DNA from: Candidatus Methylobacter oryzae
GTDB lineage: Bacteria > Pseudomonadota > Gammaproteobacteria > Methylococcales > Methylomonadaceae
Assembly: GCF_003994235.2 (NCBI RefSeq)
Contig: NZ_RYFG02000117.1
Coordinates: 53,445 to 117,444 of the forward strand
Length of the DNA stretch: 64,000 nucleotides
Reading direction: 5' to 3'
Under the pieces are notes generated by a model. The model saw only the letters and a list, made by a program, of their open reading frames with translations. It searched no databases and was not told where the DNA came from. This document shows, in pieces, positions 28,683 to 38,054 of this stretch. Within the stretch, counting starts at the first letter, position 1. Every line of letters begins with the position of its first letter. A program made the translations under genes and the position numbers.

Positions 28683-28854
28683 AATGGACTCTCTACAAGT
28701 TTTATTGTTGAAAATAAAGCAAGTGTTGTACCAAGTGGTTAGCCGGTCTTGTATAGGGGATGAGAGATAACAATTTTCCGCAACATTTGCCGGAGCTTGC
28801 ACTCCTGTTAAGCAAATCGTCTTCATTTCGCCTGTTTTTAATGCTGTGCGGGTT

Positions 28855-28887
28855 AGACCTTCCGGGTTTTAAAAACCTGGAAGGTCT
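28855..28887. repeat. AGACCTTCC palindromic repeat
   Basis: AGACCTTCC (28855-28863) and GGAAGGTCT (28879-28887) are exact inverted arms around a GGTTTTAAAAACC centre. The same element recurs at 50642-50674 and 58338-58398, with a half copy at 62891. Confidence 0.85.
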
Positions 28888-29157
28888 GCTTATCGGGATG
28901 TTTCCCTGCTACCGCCAAATCTAGGACTGCCAAAATAGGGACTTGCGTATAACGACGAGAGCCATGCATGCGAACGACGCAAATACGCCAATGAATTGCC
29001 CGAACAGCTCATTTTGAAGCTCAAGCTGCACCAAATTGGAGCGGGCCGGATCGAAAACCGGCTTATTTATCCTTCTTGAAACTGCCGTCGTACCGGCTAT
29101 TACTTTAAAGATACGGGTGGCCGTGCATTAGTCCTCAAACATGCGGCCGTGTAAGCC

Positions 29158-29196
29158 ATTTATGCTGTGTAAGAGATGGCATAAATCATGCTCTTA
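29158..29196. promoter_or_regulatory. Overlapping inverted repeats upstream of the ATP-grasp operon
   Basis: ATTTATGC (29158-29165) pairs with GCATAAAT (29179-29186). TAAGAG (29170-29175) pairs with CTCTTA (29191-29196). The two hairpins or dyads overlap, so they exclude each other. They end 34 nt before the ATG at 29230. An operator or leader switch is possible, but nothing proves it. Confidence 0.35.
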
Positions 29197-29229
29197 TTTC
29201 ATTAAAGCCAACTAGCCTTATGAAACGCC

Positions 29230-30681
29230 ATGAAATCAATTTGGGAAAACTACAAAACCGATCGTGCTTACGATGAACTGATGTGTTCAGAGTTCCAACC
29301 GAGACCGATTAGCTATCGCTTATGCCAATATCTAAATTCGCTGAACAAAAACGACATCGATAAACGCAAAATGGCTGCTGAATTGGCCATTTTGGAGATG
29401 GGCATCAGTTTCACTGTTTACAGCGACGAAGGCAATATAGACCGGGCTTGGCCGTTCGACATCATCCCCCGCATTATTAGTTCCATAGAATGGCGAAAAA
29501 TAGAAAAAGGTTTAAAGCAACGTTTGACCGCTTTGAATTGTTTTATAGCGGATGTTTACGATCAGCAGGAGTTCATCAAGGCGGGCAAAATGCCCGGCGC
29601 GATTATTAATAGCTCAAAAAACTTTCGTAAAGAATGTATCGGCTTGAAGCCCCGCCACAACGTCTGGGCCAACATTTGCGGCACCGATCTGGTACGCGAT
29701 AAAGACGGCGTCATGTATGTGCTGGAAGATAATTTACGCGTTCCTTCCGGCGTTTCCTACATGCTGGAAAACCGCGTCATTACCAAGCGCGTGTTCCCGG
29801 AAATATTGCAAAACATAGACATCCTGCCTATCGACGATTATCCGGGGCGTTTGCAGGATATGCTGGCGTCAATCGCGCCCGAGCATATCAAAAAGCCGCA
29901 AATCGTCGTGCTGACGCCCGGCATTTATAACTCGGCTTATTTCGAACATGCTTATCTGGCCCAGCAAATGGGCGCGCAACTGGTCGAAGGCGGCGATCTG
30001 GTCGTCAACGACGACGATTGCGTGTATATGCGCACAATCGAAGGCTTGGAAAAAGTCGATGTGATTTATCGGCGTATCGACGATGATTTTCTCGATCCTG
30101 AAGTATTCCGAAAAGATTCCGCGTTGGGCGTTCCGGGCCTGATGCGGGCCTGGAAAGCCGGCAACGTATCGTTGGCTAATGCGCCCGGAGCCGGCGTTGC
30201 GGACGATAAAGTGGTTTACGCCTACGTGCCTGAAATGATCCGTTATTACCTGAACGAAGAACCGATCTTGCCGAATGTGCAAACTTATTTGTGCGATAAC
30301 CCTGAACATCTGGACTATGTGCTGGCGCATTTGCCGGAACTGGTCGTCAAGCCTGCGAATGAATCGGGCGGCTACGGCATGTTGGTCGGGCCTCATGCGA
30401 CAACCAGGGAAATAGCTGCGTTCCGGAAAATTGTCCAAAAAAATCCCCGCAATTATATTGCCCAACCGACCTTGTCGATTTCAACCGCACCGACGTTGTG
30501 CAAAGGCAAGCTTGAGCCTCGGCACATCGATTTACGGCCGTTTATTTTGCAGGGCGAAAACACCTTCGTTACGGCCGGCGGCTTAACCAGGGTCGCACTG
30601 AAAAAAGGTTCGCTGGTCGTTAACTCCTCGCAAGGCGGCGGCAGCAAAGATACCTGGATCATCGATATGGAGCGCAACTAA
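29230..30681 (+). CDS. Circularly permuted ATP-grasp type 2 protein
   Basis: A 483-aa stand-alone COG2308-type protein. It has the same motif order as the N-terminal half of the protein at 19314-21902: ISFTVYSDEGNIDRAWPFD, VLEDNLRVPSGVSYMLENR, VDVIYRRIDDDFLDPEVFR, KPANESGGYGMLVG, and LTRVALKKGSLVVNSSQGGG near the end. The chemistry would be ATP-dependent carboxylate-amine ligation in the cytoplasm. It overlaps the alpha-E gene by 1 nt (TAATG), so the two are co-translated. The product is unknown; a peptide or amide is predicted from the fold. Confidence 0.92.
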   Translation: MKSIWENYKTDRAYDELMCSEFQPRPISYRLCQYLNSLNKNDIDKRKMAAELAILEMGISFTVYSDEGNIDRAWPFDIIPRIISSIEWRKIEKGLKQRLTALNCFIADVYDQQEFIKAGKMPGAIINSSKNFRKECIGLKPRHNVWANICGTDLVRDKDGVMYVLEDNLRVPSGVSYMLENRVITKRVFPEILQNIDILPIDDYPGRLQDMLASIAPEHIKKPQIVVLTPGIYNSAYFEHAYLAQQMGAQLVEGGDLVVNDDDCVYMRTIEGLEKVDVIYRRIDDDFLDPEVFRKDSALGVPGLMRAWKAGNVSLANAPGAGVADDKVVYAYVPEMIRYYLNEEPILPNVQTYLCDNPEHLDYVLAHLPELVVKPANESGGYGMLVGPHATTREIAAFRKIVQKNPRNYIAQPTLSISTAPTLCKGKLEPRHIDLRPFILQGENTFVTAGGLTRVALKKGSLVVNSSQGGGSKDTWIIDMERN

Positions 30682-31634
30682 TGTTATCCCGTTCAGCAGA
30701 ACGCCTTTATTGGCTGGCACGTTACCTGGAACGCACTGAAAATATCGCCAGACTGGTCAGTGTGCATATGAATCTATTGATGGACTTGCCTAACGGCGTT
30801 GAAATGGGATGGTTGCAGCTCGTCCGTATCAACGCTTCGGAACAGCAATTCTATGAAAAATATAAATCCGCCAACGAACACAATGTGACCCGGTTCTTGT
30901 TAATCGATGACACTTATCCGTGCTCTCTGTTTTCGTCTTTAAGCGCAGCGAGGGAGAATATCCGCACTTCCAGGGATTTGCTGCCCGATGAAGCCTGGGA
31001 GCAGGTCAATGAAATGTACTTGTTTGTTAAAAACAATATCGATTCGGTCTACAACCGCAGCAGCCGCGTTGTGCTTTTGAACGAGATTTTGAAAGGCTCC
31101 CAGTGCTTTACCGGGTTGTTGTCGGGCTATATGAGCCATAACCATCCTTACCGGTTTATTCGCTTGGGTAAGAATATCGAACGCGCCGACATGACCAGCC
31201 GGATTCTGGACCTGGCTTCGTTGTTGTTGGCCGATTCGCGTAGCGACGAAATGCGTCAATACGAAACTATCTTGTGGGTCAATATCTTAAAGGCGCTGAA
31301 CGCCCAGTTGATGTATCGCCAGCATGTCAGGAGCAGCGTCAACGGCGACGATGTGCTGAATTTTTTATTGCTGAACGAGAACCTGCCTCGTTCGGTCAGT
31401 TGTTGTCTTGCTGAAATTGCCGGCTGCGTTAATGCGCTGCCTAATTGCGATTCGTTGCCGGAAGAGGTCACAAAACTGGAAGCGTACGTGCAAACCATCG
31501 ATACCCGGCAAACCACCCAGGCGCAGTTGCGCGGTATTCTCGACAGCCTGCAAAACAAGGTTGGAGAGCTGCATAACCGGATAGCCAATAACTGGTTTAT
31601 GCAAGGCATTCGCGAAGATGCGGCGGCTGAATAA
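30681..31634 (+). CDS. Alpha-E domain protein
   Basis: A 317-aa all-helical protein of the COG2307 family. The diagnostic N-terminus is LSRSAERLYWLARYLERTEN, and PYRFIRLGKNIERADMTSR recurs mid-protein. The domain has no known catalytic activity and is always found with type 2 circularly permuted ATP-grasp proteins, so it is probably a structural or substrate-holding partner. It is embedded in the ATP-grasp/alpha-E/GNAT operon with 1-nt overlaps on both sides. Confidence 0.92.
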   Translation: MLSRSAERLYWLARYLERTENIARLVSVHMNLLMDLPNGVEMGWLQLVRINASEQQFYEKYKSANEHNVTRFLLIDDTYPCSLFSSLSAARENIRTSRDLLPDEAWEQVNEMYLFVKNNIDSVYNRSSRVVLLNEILKGSQCFTGLLSGYMSHNHPYRFIRLGKNIERADMTSRILDLASLLLADSRSDEMRQYETILWVNILKALNAQLMYRQHVRSSVNGDDVLNFLLLNENLPRSVSCCLAEIAGCVNALPNCDSLPEEVTKLEAYVQTIDTRQTTQAQLRGILDSLQNKVGELHNRIANNWFMQGIREDAAAE

Positions 31635-32086
31635 TGGAAATTACCCCGGCAAATATGTCAGACATCCCGGCGCTTTGCGAGTTGCTGGATATTTTGTTTT
31701 CGCAAGAAGCCGATTTCACGCCGGACCGCGAAGCGCAAAGCCGCGGCTTGGCTCAAATCATCGGCAACCCCGAGATTGGGCTCATTGTCGTTGCCCGCGA
31801 ACAGGGCAGGGCGGTGGGCATGGTCAATCTTTTGTATACCGTATCGACCGCGCTCGGCGGCCGTGTCGCGCTACTGGAGGACATGGTCGTTGCTCCCGAT
31901 GCCCGCGGTTCCGGCGTGGGCTCCTTGCTTTTGCAGCAAGCCGTTCAAATCGCGCGCTCGAACGGCTGCAAACGCATTACCTTGTTGACCGACAGCGATA
32001 ACGAGCCGGCGCAACGTTTTTATCAAAAGCACGGCTTCGGTTTTTCGGCGATGATTCCGTTAAGGCTTTTATTAAACAAAATATAA
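31634..32086 (+). CDS. GNAT-family N-acetyltransferase
   Basis: A 150-aa GNAT protein. The acetyl-CoA pyrophosphate loop is DARGSGVGSLLL, followed by the LLTDSDNEPAQRFYQKHGF motif of the C-terminal strand-helix. It begins 1 nt inside the alpha-E stop codon (TAATGG), so it is translated with the ATP-grasp and alpha-E genes. That makes acetylation (or another acyl transfer) of the ATP-grasp product or its carrier a reasonable guess. The substrate is not known. Confidence 0.88.
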   Translation: MEITPANMSDIPALCELLDILFSQEADFTPDREAQSRGLAQIIGNPEIGLIVVAREQGRAVGMVNLLYTVSTALGGRVALLEDMVVAPDARGSGVGSLLLQQAVQIARSNGCKRITLLTDSDNEPAQRFYQKHGFGFSAMIPLRLLLNKI

Positions 32087-32130
32087 CGCTGCTTCAGATA
32101 CGTCAGATAAGGTACCGGCCCACTTTATTG

Positions 32131-32165
32131 AAGGCCGCTTCCCGAAAGGGAGCCGGGCCGGCCTT
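32131..32165. terminator. Stem-loop between convergent genes
   Basis: AAGGCCG (32131-32137) pairs with CGGCCTT (32159-32165) around an inner CTTCCC/GGGAG hairpin. It lies between the stops of the GNAT and GGDEF-EAL genes and could terminate both transcripts. There is no long T-tract. Confidence 0.4.
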
Positions 32166-32191
32166 AAAAGTGTCCTGTTCCATTAAAACAT

Positions 32192-34345
32192 TTATTGCAT
32201 GTCAGGCTTCGGCCTACTGATATGATAGCCTTGGGCGTAATTGATGCCCATATCCTTTAGCGCTTCCCAAACTTCCTGATTCTCTACAAATTCGGCGACG
32301 GTAAGAATATCGATGTCCTGGCATAATTTCGATAAGTTATGCACCAACGCATAATCTATTTTGGAGTTAAGTATGTTGCGCACGAACTCGCCGTCGATTT
32401 TGACGTATTCAAAACGTAACTCCCGTAAATAGTGAAACGAGTTGTAACCGGTGCCGAAATCGTCCAGCGCAAAAGCAAAACCTTTCCGGCGCAGGTTGGT
32501 CAGGAATCGGCGCATATTGGTCATATCGCCGATGGCGTCGCGCTCCAATAACTCGAATACAATCTTTTCGGGAGGAATCTGCAGTTTCTGGCAGAGTTCT
32601 TCCGCATAGCCCAAAATGCCTCGGCCTTGAATTTCTTGTACCGATAAATTGATGAAAATTTTTGCGTTCGCTTCCGGCCGGTTGGCTTCCATGCAATTGC
32701 GCTTGGCGGAAAATGCGTTATTGATCATGGCAATGTCGAGATCGCGCGCCAAGCCGTATTTATCGATGGTTTCAATAAACGCTGCCGCCGAAGTAATCTC
32801 GCCCGTTGGCGATTTAAGCCGGGCCAGTGCTTCAAAAGCGTAAAGCTCGCCGGTTTGACAATTAACAATGGGTTGATAATAAGGAATGATGCGGTCTTCT
32901 TTCAATGCCTCGCGCAGGTTTTCTGCAATATCGCGCACCTCGCGAGCGCTTACGCGGGCATCCGTTGCATCAAAGGCATAAACACTGTCTTTGCCCATAT
33001 TCTTGACCGTATACATGGCGGCGTCCGCGTTTTCAAGCAGCTCGTCGGCGGTTAGGCCATTGATCGGATAACTGCTCAAGCCGATGGATACGGTTAAACG
33101 GAAGCGGTTATCGCTGGCTGATGTTATGGTCATCTCACGCAATGCTCGGCCTACATTCTCAGCAACTTTCTTACCGCCTTCAGGTCCTGTTTCGGACAGG
33201 ATAATAGCAAATTCGTCGCCGCCGATGCGGGCGCAAAGGTCGCCGTTGCGCGTGTGTCCATTCAAGACATTGGCAATTGCGCACAGCGCTGAATCACCGG
33301 TGAGGTGACCGTAGGAATCATTGATGTCTTTGAAGTCGTCCAAATCGAGCATCAGCAGGCTGAACTGATGTTTGTGGCGTCCGGAGCGGCCGATTTCGTA
33401 CTGTAGAATTTCGTTAAAATGGCGGCGATTGTGCAGCCCGGTAAGGGGGTCATGAATTGCGTAATATTCAAGTTCCGCTAACGAGCGCGATAAAACTTTG
33501 CTTGAGCCCACCACCATGACCATGACCGCAAGTATCGCGCGAATAATGCTTTCTTCTTGCGGCGATAGATTGTTTTTGGCTGCGTAAGCGACGCCCAATA
33601 ATCCGGCTAAGTTAATGGATTGGTTAGGCACAGGCACACTAATCATACGAATATCCAAGTGTGTTTTGATTTGAGCTCCGCCGGAAATAACAAATTCCTC
33701 AATATGCAGTACCGCATCGGGAGGCAGTCCAATGCTTTGCAGCATTTGCTGGCTTAGTAATCCGCGCGCCTGATCCCTTATTTCATCCGAGCACTGCCCC
33801 ATATAATACAAATAAAGCACCAAGCCGTTTTCTTCGGCAAAAGCGATGTAAAATAAATCAAAAGGAAAAATGGCGTAAAAATCCGCCAGAATTTCCTGTA
33901 CAAACTCCTTCCAGTGCGAGACGTGTTCATGCGACAAGATGATGCGTTCCAATACCCGGCTTTGCCGTTCCAATAAGTCCTTTTCAATGAGAACCGAAGA
34001 CAACTCGTACAAAGTTTGATTAAACTCCACCATCAAACTCTGGATGTGCTGGTCGTTCGTTTCCCACTGGTTACTGCGTTGCCGGAACAGCAAGTCAAGA
34101 CTCCGGTCAAGCTTGTCGGTTGTTTCAATGACTTGCAATATTATTTGGGACAACGCCGCCAAATCGCCGGTGGCCACAACCCCTTGCAACATGCTGATAA
34201 TCTCTTGGTGTACCTTACGATTAAGCCAGGAAATACTCATTGCATAACGCTTGGTACGGGTCTGATTTTCCAAGATCTCGGCAATCTGGCTGATAACGCT
34301 GTAGCGTAAGGCCTCCAAATGATCCGGCTGGAGTAAGTTATTCAT
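32192..34345 (-). CDS. GGDEF-EAL protein with N-terminal sensory region
   Basis: A 717-aa protein without membrane segments. Residues 1 to about 280 are a helical and GAF-like sensory region. The GGDEF domain has YAIHDPLTGLHNRRHF and an intact ARIGGDEFAI. The EAL domain has FEALARLKSPTGEI, the ELLERDA glutamate, DDFGTGYNSFHYL, KIDGEFV and AEFVENQE. Both active sites look complete, so it could make or degrade c-di-GMP depending on the signal. It starts 2 nt after the stop of the ODP-like diiron protein gene. This suggests that the diiron protein's oxygen state feeds into c-di-GMP turnover. Which activity dominates cannot be read. Confidence 0.92.
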   Translation of the reverse strand: MNNLLQPDHLEALRYSVISQIAEILENQTRTKRYAMSISWLNRKVHQEIISMLQGVVATGDLAALSQIILQVIETTDKLDRSLDLLFRQRSNQWETNDQHIQSLMVEFNQTLYELSSVLIEKDLLERQSRVLERIILSHEHVSHWKEFVQEILADFYAIFPFDLFYIAFAEENGLVLYLYYMGQCSDEIRDQARGLLSQQMLQSIGLPPDAVLHIEEFVISGGAQIKTHLDIRMISVPVPNQSINLAGLLGVAYAAKNNLSPQEESIIRAILAVMVMVVGSSKVLSRSLAELEYYAIHDPLTGLHNRRHFNEILQYEIGRSGRHKHQFSLLMLDLDDFKDINDSYGHLTGDSALCAIANVLNGHTRNGDLCARIGGDEFAIILSETGPEGGKKVAENVGRALREMTITSASDNRFRLTVSIGLSSYPINGLTADELLENADAAMYTVKNMGKDSVYAFDATDARVSAREVRDIAENLREALKEDRIIPYYQPIVNCQTGELYAFEALARLKSPTGEITSAAAFIETIDKYGLARDLDIAMINNAFSAKRNCMEANRPEANAKIFINLSVQEIQGRGILGYAEELCQKLQIPPEKIVFELLERDAIGDMTNMRRFLTNLRRKGFAFALDDFGTGYNSFHYLRELRFEYVKIDGEFVRNILNSKIDYALVHNLSKLCQDIDILTVAEFVENQEVWEALKDMGINYAQGYHISRPKPDMQ

Positions 34346-34347
34346 GC

Positions 34348-35118
34348 TCAGTCGGACTCCTTAAAGCGGCCGCCGGCCTGCATTAAATCAATGCCGCATT
34401 GCAAATCCTTAAGCCAGTTTAGAAAATCCTGCACCGCGGCTCCTCGATAAACCGGTCCATGTTGCGGGGCGATCATGGCAATATCGAGATCGGCAATGGT
34501 TTCCAACCAGCAGCGTATTGCTTTATTAGAGCACATGTAACGGCGGTGAAAGCTTTCGATATAGGTGAGGTGGCTGGAAAAATCGTCTATAAAAGCGTCA
34601 TCTTTTTCCATGGGTAGCATGGCTGCACCGATGTCTCCTGTGAACAGGATTTTAGAAACCGGGTCGTATACGTTGATTTGGCCTTCGGAATGCAAAAAAT
34701 GCGCGGGTACAACTTTTAATTTAAATCCTAATTCTGACTCATAATCCATGCCTTCGTTAGGTACGCCGATAAAACGGTCCATGTCTTTTAAACCGTAATG
34801 AGGCAAGAACCGTATCCAGATGCTCGAAACATGCACAGGCGAACGGCACAGTTCCATCCAGGTCGATAAACCCCCGACGATATCGGGGTCTTGGTGCGAC
34901 AGAAAAATAGCTTTAATTTGCTCAGGCCTTACGTAACGCAACATTTCCGCCAGCACTCGAGGCATCACCCCGAAACCGCCGGGATCGAGCAACACGCCTT
35001 CATCATGGTGAGTAATCAGATACTGGTTGGAACGTATCCCATCTTCTTCGCCCGGCTCACTTTCATTGAGCAAGATAAAACGATGATCATCGGATTCAAA
35101 TAATTTAATGTTGCGCAT
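34348..35118 (-). CDS. ODP-like diiron metallo-beta-lactamase-fold protein
   Basis: A 256-aa protein with the metallo-beta-lactamase fold but the ligand pattern of oxygen-binding diiron proteins and FprA flavoproteins. SHQDPDIVGG replaces the zinc-hydrolase HxHxDH. The other likely ligands are His in VPAHFLHSEGQ, Asp in LFTGDIGA and His in IAPQHGPVYRG. It lacks the flavodoxin domain of FprA. Related ODPs bind oxygen and act as sensors in chemotaxis systems (Treponema, Vibrio). Here it is the first gene of an operon with a GGDEF-EAL protein and is 81 nt from the end of a chemoreceptor gene. An oxygen-sensing role is therefore a well-supported inference. Confidence 0.85.
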   Translation of the reverse strand: MRNIKLFESDDHRFILLNESEPGEEDGIRSNQYLITHHDEGVLLDPGGFGVMPRVLAEMLRYVRPEQIKAIFLSHQDPDIVGGLSTWMELCRSPVHVSSIWIRFLPHYGLKDMDRFIGVPNEGMDYESELGFKLKVVPAHFLHSEGQINVYDPVSKILFTGDIGAAMLPMEKDDAFIDDFSSHLTYIESFHRRYMCSNKAIRCWLETIADLDIAMIAPQHGPVYRGAAVQDFLNWLKDLQCGIDLMQAGGRFKESD

Positions 35119-35199
35119 GCGTGTTGATATTCTGTGTTAGGTTAAAATGATTTTCGCTATGAATAATGATGATAAAGGCGGCAATCGGCGGTTTTATCA

Positions 35200-37542
35200 T
35201 CAAAACTCTTCCCACTCGTCGTTACTGCCGCTTTTTGATGTACTCAACGATAAGGCGAGGGCGCTTGGCTTTTTAGCGGTTGCTTTTACTGGCGCCGACG
35301 GTGATTTATTTCCGTCTATTGTTTCAACGCGTAGACTGGCCCGCTTTGAATTTACTTTAAAGAAACCCAGCATCTGGGCCATATTGGCAGACTGCTCGCT
35401 CACGGCGATACTCCCCGCTGCCGCCTGTTCCGCCAAGGCTGCATTTTGTTGGGTAATATCATCCATTTGCGCAACCGCTTGATTGACTTGATCGATACCC
35501 GAGGATTGCTCTGAACTGGCGCTGGCGATATGAGCAACAATATCTCCCACTTTGGTAATGCTTTCGACAATTTCAGTTAGCGCGGCACCGGTTTCATTGA
35601 CAAATGCGGTTCCCGCCCGGACTTTTTCGACGCTGTTCTGAATCAGTTCATTACTTTGCCTCGCTGCGCTTGCACTCCGCTGAGCCAGATTACGAACTTC
35701 CGTTGCAACTACCGCAAACCCACGTCCATGGTTTCCGGCCCTGGCCGCTTCGACAGAGGCATTTAACGCCAACAGGTTGGTCTGGAAGGCAATTTCATCG
35801 ATGACGCTAATAATCTCTGCAATTTTATTACTGCTGGCATTAATTTCCTGCATTGCATCGATAGCTGACTGAACGACGCCGCCGCCTTTTTGGGCCAATT
35901 GGGTTGCCGAATTGACAACTTCCGTCGCTTGGATTGTATTCTGCGCATTATTTTTGACGGTGCTGGCGAGCTGCTCCATGCTGGCGGCCGTTTCTTCGAG
36001 ACTGGACGCCTGCTGTTCCGCACGACGGGAAAGATTGTTATTGCCGTTTGCCATTTCCTGCGCTGAACTGTCGATAAAGTCAGAGGCGTCCCTGATTTGA
36101 ATAATAAAATCGCTCAATTTCGCCATCGTGTTATTGATGTTATTCATACATTCCGCATAGACGCCTTGATATTCGCTGCTAATGGCAGTGATTAAATCAC
36201 CCTCGGCCATATTCTCCATGACGTTATTGACGTCGCTGAATACGCTTTCGATGACATCCGTTAGTTCATTGATTCCGGCGGACAACATCCGGGCAAAACC
36301 TTGTTTATCCCCCATGTCGATACGGCTGCTTAAATCGCCTGTTTTAATATCCTGCACTAATTGCCCAATCTCTTGTTCAATTAAAACTTCAGGCGTCCTG
36401 TTTTGCCATTCGGCAACAAAACCGATGCGCTCACCTTCATCATTGATCACCGGACTGGCGATTACCTGCATATGCTGGCCGGCAATAACCAACTCTGAAC
36501 TGTAAGGTTGCCGGAGATTTTCCAACAGGCGCCGCTGATACGAGGGATCTTTATGAAAACTGTCGATATTGCTGCCGTGCAATTTATCGGCTTCAAAACT
36601 CGGCAATTGATTACGAATAGGTTTTTCCGCGCTTTTAAACAATTGCTCTACGCTGTTATTGGTATAAATAATGTCCAAATTATTATTGACTACCATCACT
36701 CCCGATTGAACGTTATCCAGCGCTTGCGTGATGCGCTTGGATATGGCCGCCTCCTGCCTGACATCCGCCAAGTCATCGCCCAGCTTGACCTCCATGCAGT
36801 AAAGGCCGCGCAGGAAGTCTCCCAGTTTATCGTTTCGTTTCAGGTCCACCTTGTTGCCAAAATCCCCACTGCTCAACCGGTAACAAATAGTGATGGCCGA
36901 TTCCAAGACTTGATTGATTCCTCGTATCATCGATAAATTGACTATCAAGGTAATGATAACCAATAGTCCGGCGCCTGCTAGCAAATCGTATTGCTGAGAT
37001 AAAAACAACTGATACATAGAGAAAAAAGCGGACGCTAAAAAAGCGCAGAGTACAAACGCATTTTTTTTCTCTATGGCGATTTCGCTAATGAATTTAAAGA
37101 CTGCGTTCAAACCGGTGGGGTTGATTTTTACTTCGCCTTTGCTGATTTTTTTGTACAAAAGCTCGGTTCCGGGGATCAAGTCGCGTTTTGGCGGATGCCG
37201 TACGGAAAGATATTCATGGACTTTGCCATTTTTAAATAAAGGCATGGCATTGGCTTCAACCCAATAATAATCGCCATTTTTACATCTGTTTTTCACCAAG
37301 CCTTGCCAGGGCCTACGCTGTTTTAAGCTCTTCCACATATCCTCGAAAGCTTCCGAAGGCATATCCGGATGACGGACGATATTATGCTCCGCCCCCATCA
37401 GCTCCTCGCGCGTAAAACCGCTGATTTCGACAAAGGCATCGTTGACATAGGTGATGCGTCCCATCAAGTCAGTTCGTGAAACCAGAATAGTGCCTTTTTT
37501 TAAAACGACCTCGTTACGCGTTGTCGGCATATTAATTTTCAC
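35200..37542 (-). CDS. Methyl-accepting chemotaxis protein with two PAS domains
   Basis: A 780-aa Aer-like chemoreceptor that is a paralogue of the one at 1487-3817 along its whole length. The N-terminal PAS domain has NIVRHPDM. Two hydrophobic segments lie near residues 160-210. A second PAS-like region (SGVMVVNNNLDIIYTNNS) is followed by the signalling tip EIAFQTNLLALNASVEAARA and a C-terminal WEEF tail for CheR/CheB tethering. The start is GTG at 37540-37542, preceded by GAGGAAA 7-8 nt upstream. It lies just upstream of the ODP/GGDEF-EAL pair on the same strand, which suggests that oxygen-linked signalling genes are grouped here. Confidence 0.92.
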   Translation of the reverse strand: MKINMPTTRNEVVLKKGTILVSRTDLMGRITYVNDAFVEISGFTREELMGAEHNIVRHPDMPSEAFEDMWKSLKQRRPWQGLVKNRCKNGDYYWVEANAMPLFKNGKVHEYLSVRHPPKRDLIPGTELLYKKISKGEVKINPTGLNAVFKFISEIAIEKKNAFVLCAFLASAFFSMYQLFLSQQYDLLAGAGLLVIITLIVNLSMIRGINQVLESAITICYRLSSGDFGNKVDLKRNDKLGDFLRGLYCMEVKLGDDLADVRQEAAISKRITQALDNVQSGVMVVNNNLDIIYTNNSVEQLFKSAEKPIRNQLPSFEADKLHGSNIDSFHKDPSYQRRLLENLRQPYSSELVIAGQHMQVIASPVINDEGERIGFVAEWQNRTPEVLIEQEIGQLVQDIKTGDLSSRIDMGDKQGFARMLSAGINELTDVIESVFSDVNNVMENMAEGDLITAISSEYQGVYAECMNNINNTMAKLSDFIIQIRDASDFIDSSAQEMANGNNNLSRRAEQQASSLEETAASMEQLASTVKNNAQNTIQATEVVNSATQLAQKGGGVVQSAIDAMQEINASSNKIAEIISVIDEIAFQTNLLALNASVEAARAGNHGRGFAVVATEVRNLAQRSASAARQSNELIQNSVEKVRAGTAFVNETGAALTEIVESITKVGDIVAHIASASSEQSSGIDQVNQAVAQMDDITQQNAALAEQAAAGSIAVSEQSANMAQMLGFFKVNSKRASLRVETIDGNKSPSAPVKATAKKPSALALSLSTSKSGSNDEWEEF

Positions 37543-37714
37543 GTCACATTTCCTCGGAATTCATCAATATTTTGAAAGTAATTTTCACTGACACATCAAG
37601 TATTAGGTAGGATGCCCATCCAAATAGATACCAGCGAATCGTTGGCAACGCGGGAGTGACTCATGTCATGCCTGTGCATTGGGGGGCTTGCTTTTTCATG
37701 CCACTATCTGCCGG

Positions 37715-37945
<231 letters not shown>

Positions 37946-38054
37946 TTACTCATAACTACATTTGTTAATTAAATATTGGCCCTCAAGATGAGGGTCGAAA
38001 CTCAACACGTTACTGTTTGTTTAAGAATTTCTGGTCATACGCGAATAGCTAAAC

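Larger units (their letters stand above)
28683..29229. other. Divergent intergenic region with palindromes
   Basis: This holds an AGACCTTCC-type palindrome (28855-28887), overlapping inverted repeats just before the ATP-grasp gene (29158-29196), and a short protein-like stretch without a start near 28965-29080. Promoters for both flanking genes must lie here but no clear consensus was picked out. Confidence 0.5.

Noticed and set aside
34348..35118. Beta-lactamase or glyoxalase II hydrolase
   Set aside because: The HxHxDH zinc motif is replaced by HQDPD, matching diiron ODP/FprA proteins.
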